From assembly GCF_033807715.1 (NCBI RefSeq), contig NC_084587.1, positions 13,993,017-14,057,016 of the forward strand: a stretch of 64,000 nt of DNA, read 5' to 3'. The position numbers and the translations under genes are program-made. The notes below the pieces were generated by a model, which saw nothing but the letters and a program-made list of their open reading frames with translations, was not told where the DNA came from and ran no database searches. This stretch comes from Cololabis saira. Taxonomy: Eukaryota; Chordata; Actinopteri; Beloniformes; Belonidae. Shown one piece after another: positions 36,454 to 47,453 of the stretch (the first letter of the stretch is position 1; the number at the start of each line of letters is the position of its first letter).

Positions 36454-36702
36454 AGAAAAGGGAAACCTTTTCTGTATACCAATATATCGCCTTCATTTTC
36501 ATGTTTTTCCTCATTTTTTCGGGCGTGTTTTAGTTTTTGGGGAATTTTTTTTCCCACATCAGAGCGGGGTCATGCTGTACACCTGCTGGTGTGACGTGGG
36601 ACTTTTGCGACTTTAGCTTGTTAGCAAAATGCTAGCAACAATGCCCTTTGGGCCATTCTGGACGATTGCAATATGGTCATGCCACTACTTGGCATGCCCA
36701 TA
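36454..36702 (-). mobile_element. M1a module, copy 5
   Basis: Ends the third 3.3-kb block. It is joined by ATAATA to an M1b instead of an M2, so block identity again stops at the joint. Confidence 0.85.
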
Positions 36703-36708
36703 ATAATA

Positions 36709-36945
36709 AGAAAAGGGAAACCTTTTCTGGGTACTAATTTACGCCTTCATTTTCATGTTTTTCCTCATTTTTTCGGCCGTGTTTTACTTTTTGGGGATTT
36801 TTTTTTTCCACATCAGTGCGGGGTCATGCTGTACACCCGCTGGTGCGCAGTGGGACTTTTGCGACTTTAGCATGCTAGCAGCATTGCCCTTTGGGCCATT
36901 CTGGACGATTGCAATATGGTCATGCCACTACTTGGCATGCCCATA
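36709..36945 (-). mobile_element. M1b module, copy 3
   Basis: 237 bp, joined by ATA to a second M1b. First of a tandem pair with a 240-bp period. Confidence 0.85.
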
Positions 36946-36948
36946 ATA

Positions 36949-37185
36949 AGAAAAGGGAAACCTTTTCTGGGTACTAATTTACGCCTTCATTTTCATGTTT
37001 TTCCTCATTTTTTCGGCCGTGTTTTACTTTTTGGGGATTTTTTTTTTCCACATCAGTGCGGGGTCATGCTGTACACCCGCTGGTGCGCAGTGGGACTTTT
37101 GCGACTTTAGCATGCTAGCAGCATTGCCCTTTGGGCCATTCTGGACGATTGCAATATGGTCATGCCACTACTTGGCATGCCCATA
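36949..37185 (-). mobile_element. M1b module, copy 4 (last module of the array)
   Basis: Same as the preceding copy. Its terminal CCCATA is followed by ATAAGGAAGG, so the purine tract is attached through the same ATAA joint as any other module. Confidence 0.85.
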
Positions 37186-37655
37186 ATAAGGAAGGAAAGA
37201 AGGGAGAAAAGAAGGAAGGAAGGAAGGAAGGAAGGAAGGAAGGAAGGAAGGAAGGAAGGAAGGAAGGAAGGAAGGAAGGAAGGAAGGAAGGAAGGAAGGA
37301 AGGAAGGAAGGAAGGAAGAATGAAAATAAGGAAGGAAAGAAGGGAGAAAAGAAGGAAAGAAGAATGAAAATAAGGAAGGAAAGAAGGGAGAAAAGAAGGA
37401 AGGAAGGAAGGAAGGAAGGAAGGAAGGAAGGAAGGAAGGAAGGAAGGAAGGAAGGAAGGAAGGAAGGAAGGAAGGAAGGAAGGAAGAATGAAAATAAGGA
37501 AGGAAAGAAGGGAGAAAAGAAGGAAAGAAGGAAGGAAGGAAGGAAGGAAGGAAGGAAGGAAGGAAGGAAGGAAGGAAGGAAGGAAGGAAGGAAGGAAGGA
37601 AGGAAGGAAGGAAGGAAGGAAGGAAGGAAGGAAGGAAGGAGAGAGCAGGAGGAAA
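37186..37655. repeat. Purine (GGAA)n compound microsatellite, right edge of array
   Basis: GGAA tract with the same GAATGAAAATAAGG interludes as 1-354, at 37318-37390 and 37487-37530. It ends in GGAGAGAGCAGGAGGAAAG. Similar GAGAGCAG and GGAGAAAAG interludes occur inside the hAT-type element at 62542. Confidence 0.96.
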
Positions 37656-37691
37656 GAAGGATAGGAGAAATTAGGTCATTTTGACCCAAAG

Positions 37692-38235
37692 ACCTGGTAA
37701 AAGATCACTTAAGATCAAAAAAGTAACATATTCAACGTGAATTGTGCAGCAAGTAAGACACATGGGGTAATGTTAATTTTTTAAATCTACTGTAAGATCT
37801 GCCTCCACAATTGTTTCCCTGGCACTTTACTCACATGTGCAACTCTCAGCAGAGATAAGAAGGTATGACGATGTCTCACTCTGTTGAAAAACACGTGTTT
37901 GTGCCAGTAGCGGCTGAACGCTATTGCTCAAACGCCAATACGCGCCAATACATTCTTTGGCGCGTCTTTCTTTTTATGATCGATTTTTGTCGACGATGTT
38001 GACTAGTTTGTATCTTTACAGAAATAAACAAATCATAAACAGAACGGATGGGTTTGGGCTGTTAAACAGACAAGGCCCTAAAACTGCCATGACTAACACG
38101 TGGGTGCTATCAGCTCAGTTCAATAATAACCAAAACAGTCTCTCTGGAACTCACAGTAGAGTTGAAAACACTGAACGCTGCACAATTCACGTTGAATATG
38201 TTCCTTTTTTGATCTTAAATGATCTTTTACCAGGT
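37692..38235. mobile_element. MITE-like element with 59-bp terminal inverted repeats
   Basis: The 59-bp ends (37692-37750, 38177-38235) start ACCTGGTAAAAGATCA and match as inverted repeats at 57 of 59 positions. The interior is about 425 bp, with no coding frame. No convincing target duplication was found, so the superfamily is open. The interior recurs without these ends at 40198. Confidence 0.8.
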
Positions 38236-39112
38236 GATGGCACAAAAAGGGTGTACATTTGCCAGATGTTTTATTGACAGACAGTATAAACGTGACATAA
38301 ATAGAAAACAATCTTGTTTCAAGTCCGGTTTTAAGAGGTACAGTAGAAGTTTCATTATGCTCCTTGTACTCGCCATCGGCAGGGTGTTGTGTACATGTGG
38401 CACGCGATGCATCGACGCACTCTATGCAAGGCGACGTATTAACGTAATCGACGTTATCGATTAGGCCGACGCATTGTTGCAACTCTAGATACTTTTGCAC
38501 AGATTTTCATGATTTCTTTTTTTTTTTTCAAGTTTGTGCCACTCTTCTTCCTTTAAGTTATAATGGAGGTCAAATAAAAGAGCAACACTGATCCCTCTCT
38601 CTCTCTCTCTTTCTCACACACACACTCACACACAAATACATATTGAATCTCCTGATTGTAGGAATGTCCCTCTGCTCTTAGGGCTTAGCCAAGCAGACGT
38701 TAAAACTCTATAATTAGCTGGTTCCAAAGATCTAGTCCCCTTCACCCCAACAAAGGGGTCAGGAGGGGACTCTGGGAGGTGAAAAGCCAGGGCAAGGGGG
38801 AGCATGGGGGGACACGCTTCGAGTGAGACATGCCTTTAAATCCCCTGCTTGCTCATTTTATGATTTTGTCAGCTTTGTACTCCAGCTGTCTTCTACACGT
38901 GCACAGGGCTGTTTGGGAATCTAAGAAAAGTGATGTCTGGGACATTTTATCATACAATGTACTGATGCATAACAGGATAATCCTTAACGTAAAAAAAAAA
39001 AAAGTTGTTCCCGTTGCCAAACAGTCCTCTTATCTAGCAGACAAAACAATGCAGCCTTTTATGGATCTGGATTCCTTGACAAAAATGACATTCCTCAACT
39101 ATCTGACACTCC
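38236..39112. other. Non-coding stretch
   Basis: Mixed-composition sequence with a short CT/CA microsatellite at about 38593-38634 and a G-rich patch near 38770-38815. An open frame of 81-126 codons overlaps 38120-38500 on both strands but has no recognisable domain and partly lies in the preceding element. Nothing else seen. Confidence 0.5.
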
Positions 39113-39160
39113 ACGTTAACATTTAGCATTGCTTTTTTTTGCAATGCTAAATGTTAACGT
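39113..39160. repeat. Perfect 20-bp inverted repeat with T8 loop
   Basis: ACGTTAACATTTAGCATTGC at 39113-39132 and its exact complement at 39141-39160 enclose eight Ts. A transcript would fold into a perfect 20-bp hairpin. It is isolated, with no flanking transposon ends noticed. It could be a fold-back element, a template-switch scar or a small-RNA precursor; the sequence does not decide. Confidence 0.85.
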
Positions 39161-40197
39161 CTTACTTTTTCCATCTTACTTTTTCCACAAGAAAAGAATG
39201 GCTTGGTTTATTTGAGAGACACATGTCAACCTGCTACATGATGCGTGGCGTGCTGGTCTGTGGCCAACTGTTTCCACAGGATTCATTCCTGCAGTCACCC
39301 AAGGTAACTCACTAAGCTTAGGTAAACAGAGCTTTCACTACGCCTAATAGGAGGCTTTTTACAGTGGAGGCCCCAGGGGTTATTGACTGAAGCCAAAGAG
39401 AAGACGACTTCATGAAGGGGATTTTCTGTAGTTAATACTTTCAGGGGAGTGTCTGAGACCTTTTAGACCCAAATGTTGTGACACCTCTATCCCGCTAAAC
39501 AATTCATATCTTCTATGTAACCAACAGGTAGATGAAAGAAAAGAGCCACAGTTTACATTGGAGGAAAAACTGCTTGTTATTTGTATTGTATGTATGTTTT
39601 AAAGTTGAAAAATGTAATTATCCAAAATGTATGGAAATATTCGAGAGAATTTTCCATGTTACTTATTGATGCAACAAACATAATTGAGCTCTTGAATAAT
39701 AGGAAGATATCTCATACGTTTTTGGTTTGATTAAGTGGTGCCACTGAATAATCACAAATGCTCAAAATACAAAATATATACGATCATAACAGGCCAGTAA
39801 ATTATGATCGAGTTAAATAGCGCCCCTTGCCAACTTCTGTAAGTGGATACATTGATTTTTAGATTGGAAAGTAAATATCTAAGCCCTATTGAATGGTTAA
39901 GTTTTGTGACAAAGTTTAACAGTAAATACGCTTAGAAATGTTGCTGCATCTGTTACTGTTTCTAAAAAAGCACATGCACAAAACATATTTCACCCACTGG
40001 CTCAGCAAAGATTCCCCTGTAATTGGTTATAACTGACTTTTTTTTTCTTTTTTAACCTTAGGCATTATGATCTTCTCTTTATAAATCTCATAATTATTAA
40101 ATGGCTCTTATCTAGCTCTTAGCTTTTAAATTTTGCATGAGGTTGTTTAAATTGTGTGCTTTTATTCGCACTGTATAAATTTGACTAAAAATACTTT
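39161..40197. other. AT-rich non-coding stretch
   Basis: Begins with a direct repeat CTTACTTTTTCCA twice (39161-39187). Otherwise AT-rich unique-looking sequence without a supported gene. Confidence 0.5.
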
Positions 40198-40663
40198 AGT
40201 AAGACACAGGGGTAATGTTAATCTTTTAAAGCTAAGATCTGCCTCCACAATTGTTTCCCTGGCACTGTACTCTGTTGCACATGTGCAACTCTCAGCAGAG
40301 ATAAGAAGGTATGAAGATGTCTCACTCTGTTGAAAAACACGTGTGGTGCCAGTAGCGGCTGAACGCTATTGCTCAAACGCCAATACGCGCCAATAAATTC
40401 TTTGGCGTCTATTTTTATGATCGATTTTTGTCAACGATGTTGACTAGTTTGTATATTTACGGAAGTAAACTTACAGTGAAATTCACCGTCCCAGTCAAAT
40501 TGGCACGTGGTCACAAATCAGATCAAAACAGAACGGATGGGTTTGGGCTGTTAAACAGACAAGACCCTAAAACTGCAATGACTAACACGTGGGTGCTATC
40601 AGCTCAGTTCAATAATAACCAAAACAGTCTCTCTTGAACTCAAAGTAAAGTTGAAAACACTGA
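40198..40663. repeat. TIR-less relative of the element at 37692
   Basis: Starts AGTAAGACACAGGGGTAATG and follows 37752-38174 in order, through CGGCTGAACGCTATTGCTCA and ACGTGGGTGCTATCAGCTCA. It contains about 35 bp more near 40470-40510 (CCGTCCCAGTCAAATTGGCA) and lacks the 59-bp ends. Either the ends were lost or the first copy is this sequence inside another element. Confidence 0.8.
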
Positions 40664-41079
40664 TACATATTGATAATCAGGAACCTATAATTGAACTTCA
40701 GCTCAAATAGAGCTAATTTATTTTCTCTGCGGTACAGACGATAAAAATTCAGAAGAATTGAAGAATTGACCTGCCACAGTTGAGTTAAAGTAATTAACCT
40801 GTCACTTATCAATTGGGCTAACTGAAGGTATGTGAATCTATGCCTGGTGGGTGTCACATCTTTTATAACATATTTTTCACCACTCAGGGTCACAGCTGTG
40901 AAAAAGTGGGTAAATTAATACAAAATAAACTCAAATAAAATGAAGAATGAAACTGAAGAGCTGGAAAAAAATAGTACTGTGAGTATTGCATGACTTGTTC
41001 AAGTTTGTAATTCCAGATTATATTGTATTTAAGAATAAAGTCACAAATCAGTAAATATTGCACAGATAATGTCTTAGTC
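40664..41079. other. AT-rich non-coding stretch
   Basis: No repeat ends, gene or RNA recognised. Confidence 0.4.
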
Positions 41080-41087
41080 TCGTAAAG

Positions 41088-41689
41088 CAGTGTCTCCCAA
41101 CCTGGGGTCCGGGCCCCCCCTTGGGGGGCGCCAGAGATCTCTGGGGTGGGCGCGAAAAACTTTGTCTGCTTTGAGGATATGCAGTAAAAATTATATTTGC
41201 ACATGTTAAATAAATAAAAAATCATAATAACACACCTAATGGAATACAGTAATCCAAGTCTGTATAAACCCACTTAGAAATATTTTGGTCATTTTAAAAT
41301 ACTAAGTTATTTATCAGGATAAAAATGTATTATTACATCATTATTCAACATTTAATCATACTACTACCCGACAGGTTGTTAAAGGAAAAATGTAAAAAAA
41401 AAATTGCTCTCATATTAAAAGAGACATTTTTCGGAAATATTTTTATGTCCTTGCAATTATTTTTTGTACGTATTTTATACATTGAAGGTAAGAAAAACAA
41501 AGTAATATGTATACAGGGTAAACCAAAGAGAAATGTATCAAAAAAACATAATTAATGTTCATTTTTTCAATTAAAGGTTTGTAACAAATAACTTTACTCT
41601 TTTGCTGCTAGTACGTACGGGTCGGGGGGCCCGGCTGGTCTTAGACACAAGTAGGGGGGGCTCCATGGAAAAAAGGTTGGGAACCACTG
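41088..41689. mobile_element. hAT-type non-autonomous transposon
   Basis: Ends CAGTGTCTCCCAACC and GGTTGGGAACCACTG are imperfect inverted repeats, with G/C-rich runs just inside. Flanking 8-bp duplications are TCGTAAAG (41080-41087) and TTGTAAAG (41690-41697), one mismatch. The 602-bp interior is AT-rich with no transposase frame. End sequence and duplication length are typical of teleost hAT MITEs. Confidence 0.9.
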
Positions 41690-41697
41690 TTGTAAAG

Positions 41698-43369
41698 TAC
41701 CAAATTCAAGATTTCCCTGTTTTTGGCAACAAACAATGCCAACATTGATAATGAACTTTGAGTGTACAGTGTAGTAAATCAATCAGCTGTTATTCATTTA
41801 CATTATTTCCTCCCCACTTATGCTCTCTGGAAGGAGAACTCACAGTAAAATGCAATACATGCAATATGGCCAAGTGCAAAGATCACTGTCCATAACACAG
41901 AAACTCCCTCCTGTAACTTGATAATAAAACACAAAAACCTCCATAAATCTCTGCTTTGACTGCTACTTACCTTCTCATGTCCTATGAAAGCAGAAAGGAT
42001 GTCCTCCTTTTTTTTTTCAAATACAGCTTCTGTGCTTAGTTTTTGTTAATTTATGACAAAGTGTTGTATATCAGTGTCATCTGAGCATGTATTTACTTAA
42101 TTTTAAAACCAGATTATATCCCTATACGTAAAAACTGATGAAAGAGAGGGAACTTTCTTTTCCATACGATTGTATGAGCACGGATCTTTTTATCTATTCT
42201 GATCTCTGTGATGTTTTGAGAGGCTTTATTAAGGCAAGATTATACAAGGCTTTTGGTGTATGTGTTATTACTGTTCCCGTGACACCTCCTGACACCGAGC
42301 GGCATGCTGTTGTGTAATTGCACACAGTTCTCTGTCCTTCTGTCTTATCTTTTATGTAACCGTGATAAATATGGTGTGTGTTATGTGGCTGTGTAAGTTT
42401 GCAAATTAGTGGCCATCCACTTGACCTTATCGTCCCCCCCACTGCTGGGCATGGAAGGCATTGAGTTCATCTGAATACAAGCTTGGCTTCTTGCAAGCGT
42501 AGCCAGTGACTATTGTTAGCCTTCAGCAGGTGGCTCTTATTATTATTGCATCGAATGTGGGGGTAACATCTAGCGGATGTTGTGCCACAGCAGGTGCTTT
42601 TTCTCTTGTGCTGGAAGCGCTATTCTTTACCCAGAGTGTTTTTGTTGGCAGGATTCTGATGCTTATTTAGTGCGGCAGGTGTCTTTCTGTGGCTGTTTTT
42701 CTTGCACTTTAGTGTTACAGTTGTTTTTTTTTTGTATTTTTTTGTCTAGACTGTACTTTGATTTGAATGTGCAATTTTATGACTGCACCCAATCTTTTGT
42801 TTCGTTTTGATTATCTCTTAAACTGCTAATTACTTTCGCAATGAAGGCCGCCCATTGTCATCGTTACAGTAAAAAGGTTATAGTTTTTTAAGTTACAGGG
42901 ACAAATTTAGGTTATGCGTAGTGAGACAGGCATTTGTTATGTGACGTTATTTTTAGACTTCTGCTCAGGATGTGCCGAACCACAGAGGCGGGTGGAGAAC
43001 GCTGACTCCTGACCACCTTCCTTTGAATGTAACATTCGGAAACAACATATCAGTCACTTTCAGCACTGACCGTTCCCACCAGCGAAGCACAGAGGGCAGA
43101 ACCCTCCGCAGAACCTAACAAGCTGCTGAACAAAGCACATGTTTGTCTGTTAAATTTAGCACGGGGGGGTGTTTTACATGTCCTGCATTATGTCCACACG
43201 GAGAGGTTGCTGCTCCATGCCAGCCTCCATCCTCTCCTTCTTTTGTAAACATTCCATAAGGGGGCAACCTTTGACCCTCCGTTTGGATCTGCATTCTGTT
43301 TCCATGGCAACAGTACTCCAAACACAACTTCTGCCTGTGATGCTTTGCTGCAAGGGAACTCTGTCTGCA
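41698..43369. other. Non-coding stretch
   Basis: Unique-looking sequence with a T-rich region near 42710-42770. Short open frames are present on both strands, none with a recognisable domain or consistent splice signals. Confidence 0.45.
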
Positions 43370-43611
43370 TCAGGCCCCGTTTACACGGAGCAAAAACGGT
43401 GGCGTTTTCATGCGTTTTGGCCGTTCGTTTACACGAAAGCGAAGCTCAAAGTCTCCAAAAACGATCATTTCTGAAAACTCTGGTCAAAGTGGAGGGAAAC
43501 GGAGATTTAGGCTTCAGAACGTCACATTATGCAACAGAAGCGTCACCAGCATCATTTGTGCGACCTGTGTTTACAATTTGTTTGGCCACCGTCAATATTT
43601 TCTTGTATTTT

Positions 43612-44037
43612 TTTAAATGTATTTATTTATATTGCACAGTGATAGTACAATATTTTTTTTATCATATAAAGACAAATAATTTGTGCAGGAGAGGAAAAGA
43701 AGCCCGAAGGGCTTATAAGAAATCCTCCCCTCAATACAAAATCACCAAAAACAAATCAGTTAATAGCAAAAGAATAGAAAGGAAAAAAGAAAAAGTAAAA
43801 TAAACAAAGAAAAATACAATAAGTACACAAACAAAAATATCCATGAAATGGCAATTTCATTTCCGTAAGAATAGCCTGTTAATTTTGTCTAGATAAAAGA
43901 TACCCCACCAAGCTGGTCCTAAACGTTTTTAAGGATGAGGCTAATTTAAGAGATGTATCTAAACAGTTCCAGAGTTGAGGGCCATGGAATTTGATAAAGG
44001 ATTGGTGACTGCAGATACGGCAAAGAGGTAAATTAAA
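43612..44037 (-). mobile_element. Probable 5'-truncated LINE 3' end, nested
   Basis: Present in this GGCC element but absent from its relative at 56366, which runs uninterrupted through CTTGTATTTTACCTG. It is flanked by GTATTTT (43605) and GTATTTC (44038), a likely 7-bp duplication. On the minus strand it ends in an AATAAATAAATA-type tail, preceded by the short hairpin AAGCCCTTCGGGCTT, features of fish LINE 3' regions. No reverse transcriptase is preserved and the family is not identified. Confidence 0.55.
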
Positions 44038-44143
44038 GTATTTCACCTGTTTTATATTCTAAAGTCACACTTAAAAGTAACTCCACTTCTTTTTCACTCC
44101 AAACGAAAGACTCTCGTTCCGTGTTGGAAGTAACTGGCAGTCC

Positions 44144-44264
44144 AGGCTGATTTATGGTTCCGCGTTACCCCAACGCAGAGCCTACGGCGTAGGGTACGCG
44201 GCGACGCGCACCGTACGTACGTAGGCTACGCCGTCAATTTAACGTGGAACCATAATATTCAGGC
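44144..44264. repeat. Palindromic insertion inside GGCC element, copy 1
   Basis: GGCTGATTTATGGTTCCGCG at the left is mirrored by an imperfect inverse at the right (AACGTGGAACCATAATATTC), with further G/C-rich arms inside (GCCTACGGCGTAGGGTACGC). The same fold-back lies at the same relative place in the other copy (56891). Confidence 0.75.
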
Positions 44265-44478
44265 TTCACACGTGTCATTTGTTGACGTTTTTTTACAGGA
44301 TTCTGATTGGCTAGCATGACTTTACGCTTCTCGTTACACTGCCCCCTGCAGGTTTGGATGCTCATAGCACCTTAACAGCATATTTATGCAGGTTCGTGTA
44401 AACAAGGATATTTTTCAAAACGTAGAGGGCGAAATATCCGTTTTTGTAAATACCCGGCTATGTGTAAACGTGGCCTCA

Positions 44479-45453
44479 GATTCCCAACCACTCATCTTTT
44501 ATTTCCCCCTAATTTTTTTTTTTTTGGGTGGGGGACGATTGATTGAGAGTTATTTTTATTACACAGTGACAAAAAAATAATAAAAACTGCATTCCCTGTC
44601 AGTGAGTTATGTTTGAATATAGCCTCTTTATCTGTCTGTAGTCTGGCGGACAATAGAAATGCTGTGGTTTGCGTGCTAAGGTCACTGGCAGATCTCTGCT
44701 CTGTCCTTCCTCCGTGTTCCGGTTTGGCAGCCTCACAGTCCCTAAACATCCTTCGTATAAACCACACCCTCTCAGTGTCACCACCAGATAAAAGAGCCCC
44801 AGATTCTGCTGCTTTCACTGTCTTGTATTTATCTTTACATTTGCTCCCTCATCCACCGTCCTTGATCCACAGTCAACACAGACCCCAGCAAACGTAATGG
44901 TGTTTGCCAACATTCCACCCACATATTTGCCTTTGAGACTTGCAGACGACCAAAATGAGTCAGTGATCTATGATACCAACTAGCGTTCAGTCCGACGAGA
45001 GCTGCCGGTAGGGGCTCTGGTCACGGCCACGCTGGCTGCTTTGTGCTTTTGTGTTATGTCATTGTTCCCAAGGTCACTCCTCTGCTGAGCACAGCTGTAA
45101 CCAGGAGACAAACACAGACCCACAGTGGTTTACAAAAAGAGAGGCAGAAAAAAAAGAGAAAAGGCTTATGTTTGGAACAGGATGTGGAAAATGAACTTCT
45201 CCTCAACCCCAACAAGGAAATCTTGTTTTTTCCCGTCAATTCAAGGCTACATCGTTGTATAAGGCACCCCCTTTTTTTGCATGGTATTAGAAGAGATCAT
45301 ATCTACAAAAGAGATGGGAACGGAGCCAAAGCATCCCTTCGTTTTTCATGTGTTCCACTCTGACCACTTCTGATATCACATCTTTGTGTTTTACTAATTG
45401 TGCTTATTGCCAACTCTGATTTGGTGGCACCACGCACGAATAACCTAAACATA
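44479..45453. other. Non-coding stretch
   Basis: No repeat ends seen. Open frames near 44492-44897 overlap on both strands without a known domain. Nothing else supported. Confidence 0.4.
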
Positions 45454-45461
45454 ATCATAAA

Positions 45462-46150
45462 CAGAGGTGTCAAGTAACAAAGTACAAATACTTTGTTACC
45501 TTACTTAAGTAGAAATTTGGGTTATCTATACTTCACTGGAGTTATTATTTTTCAGACGACTTTTTACTTTTACTCCTTACATTTTCACACAATTATCTGT
45601 ACTTTTTACTCCTTACATTTTAAAAACAGCCTCGTTACTCTATTTCATTTCGGCCTTTAAAAAAAAACTACCCAGTTAAATTGCTCCATCCGGATAGAGT
45701 GAATTTGGTTGTGGTTGTTTCAGATGTTCTTGTCCAGTTTTGTTCTTACATCCGTTCCCTCAGATTCCTGCAACTAAACTTGGATGTACATTCCAATAAA
45801 GGTTAGGATAAATGATAACATGCCTCTAAAGTTTGACTTTTTGCACCATTACAATACTTATAAGCAACTTATAACACATGTTAATGCTCAATAGTACACA
45901 TATATGGTTCTTTAATATATTTGCATTATACTAAGATGCATTCATTTTCAATGGCTTTTGTCCTTAATGGCTTTTTTCCCCCTTACATTACTTTTACTTT
46001 TATACTTAAGTAGTTTTGAAACCAGCACTTTTATACTTTAACTTGAGTAAATAACTTGAGTTGATACTTCAACTTCCACAGGAGTATTTTTAAACTCTAG
46101 TATTTATACTTCTACCTGCGTAATGAATGTGAATACTTTTGACACCTCTG
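45462..46150. mobile_element. hAT-type non-autonomous transposon
   Basis: Begins CAGAGGTGTCAAGTA and ends TACTTTTGACACCTCTG. The 8-bp duplication ATCATAAA is perfect on both sides (45454-45461, 46151-46158). The 689-bp interior is rich in TACTTTTACT-like motifs and has no coding frame. Confidence 0.95.
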
Positions 46151-46158
46151 ATCATAAA

Positions 46159-47445
46159 TGCTTTCGTGAGAATTTCCTACCGTAGTTTGATTTTTAACAA
46201 ATGAATCACACCTCTTCAACTCACATTGTTTGGCTTTGTTTTCCCTAGCGAGCACTCAGAGTGCTAAAAGCAGACACCGCATCAATCAAGCGGAAACTGC
46301 ATCTGTTACGTAAAGAAGAAGTAAATATTGCCGCCATAGATGCAGGATGATGGTACTTGTTGACAGTAAATCTTGAGGATGACTGGAAAATACAAGCGTC
46401 TGGAAACACCCCTGCAGCGTACTGATAATGAAATGCCATAAATCAAAGAAGCAACAACAAAGTGAGCTGAGCGTACTTTCACAAACACAGATGCATATGT
46501 GCGCAGGAATGCACTATAAAACCAGGTGCAATCAAAACGACGCTTACTGAGGCGTGCGGCTGAAGGATTTAATTGGGACTTTTCTGCTTGAGCATGTGTT
46601 TGGGTTTTGTGTGTTACCATTATCTTCGCCTTGAAGTTACATGACCTGAGTGAGAGTACATTTGCGGCCTCAGTTAAATATCAGTTAATCATATTTGCAT
46701 TTTAGATGTCCTAAGAAGGGAAGGATGCGGTCTACCCGTTGATTGTGTTTGCTTTGTATTCGTGGATAAACATCCCCGTGTGGTATTTGAAGTCTTTACC
46801 TCTGCAGAGCTAAAATTGGCATTCAAAGTTCGACAGATCTGATTTGGCTGAATCCCATGTCATGTGAAGTGAATATTCTGGGAGATGTTTTAAAACTGTG
46901 ATCCAGCATGTCTCCAACCGGCCCCTCTGATAAGCCAGTGAGCTCACAGCCAGCTCTCCTGTGGGGCCACCACAGAGGATGCTCTAATCCATCTTGTTAA
47001 CTCACTCTCTCCTTTCTCCCCGAAATGTCAGCAGCTAATCCACAGGGCAGCGTTATTGTTTCAGTTGGGCACTTGAGCTTATCCCAATTAACTCCTGGTC
47101 CGTAAGCCACGAATTCAGCCCGGTGAGAAGGAACAGGTGACACTGTTTGGCTCTTGATGAATGCAGTGAGGTGGGATGGTTACTAATGAAATGATTTTGC
47201 ATGATTTTATGATGAGGTAAAGAACAATCTTGTCCTGTATTTTTAAAGCAAATTGGAGATTGATTTGGAAACACAATAAGCTGGTTTTTATTTTTAAATT
47301 TGAATGACAAGATTCATTGATCTATTACTTCATTTTTTATGAACTTGTGTGTCATAGTTGTTCCCTTGCCTTCGTAAGGAGACACGTCCGTTTCAAGTGT
47401 TGTCATACGTCTTTTATGTTGCCTTGGTTGTGAAGTCATTTATCC
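46159..47445. other. Non-coding stretch
   Basis: Unique-looking. A 104-codon minus-strand frame (46306-46620) has no recognisable domain. No transposon ends seen. Confidence 0.4.
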
Positions 47446-47453
47446 ACTAGTGG

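Larger units (their letters stand above)
33379..36708. repeat. 3.3-kb higher-order block (M2-M2-M1a), copy 3 of 3
   Basis: See copy at 1896. It is separated from the other two by the family B block and is followed by M1b modules. Confidence 0.85.
1..37655. repeat. Giant mosaic satellite array of two related element families
   Basis: Thirteen M2, nine M1, five M3 and four M4 modules are all in the same orientation and joined by ATAA or (TAA)n spacers, with purine tracts at both ends. Head-to-tail order without inversions argues for local amplification rather than independent insertion. The larger modules share both termini: the left end is ACTAG plus an AAAATT..AATTTT palindrome, and the right end is a CGGA..A(TAA)GAATAA tail. 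No transposase or helicase frame is present anywhere in the array. Copy number and order of identical blocks could be distorted by assembly. Confidence 0.93.
43373..44475. mobile_element. GGCC-ended TIR element, copy 1 (3-bp duplication)
   Basis: Ends GGCCCCGTTTACACGG and GTGTAAACGTGGCC are inverted repeats. TCA lies on both sides (43370-43372, 44476-44478) as a 3-bp target duplication. Length is 1103 bp because a LINE-like piece is inserted at 43612. It is related end to end to the copy at 56366. A 3-bp duplication fits PIF/Harbinger or CACTA types; no coding remnant decides. Confidence 0.85.

Noticed and set aside
1..37655. Centromeric satellite
   Set aside because: Possible in principle, but modules of 1.5-2.9 kb with transposon-like ends and abrupt transition to ordinary DNA at 37656 give no positive support.
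43345..43803. 152-codon open frame as a gene
   Set aside because: It runs through the end of a GGCC-ended transposon into the nested LINE-like insert, so it cannot be an ancestral gene.
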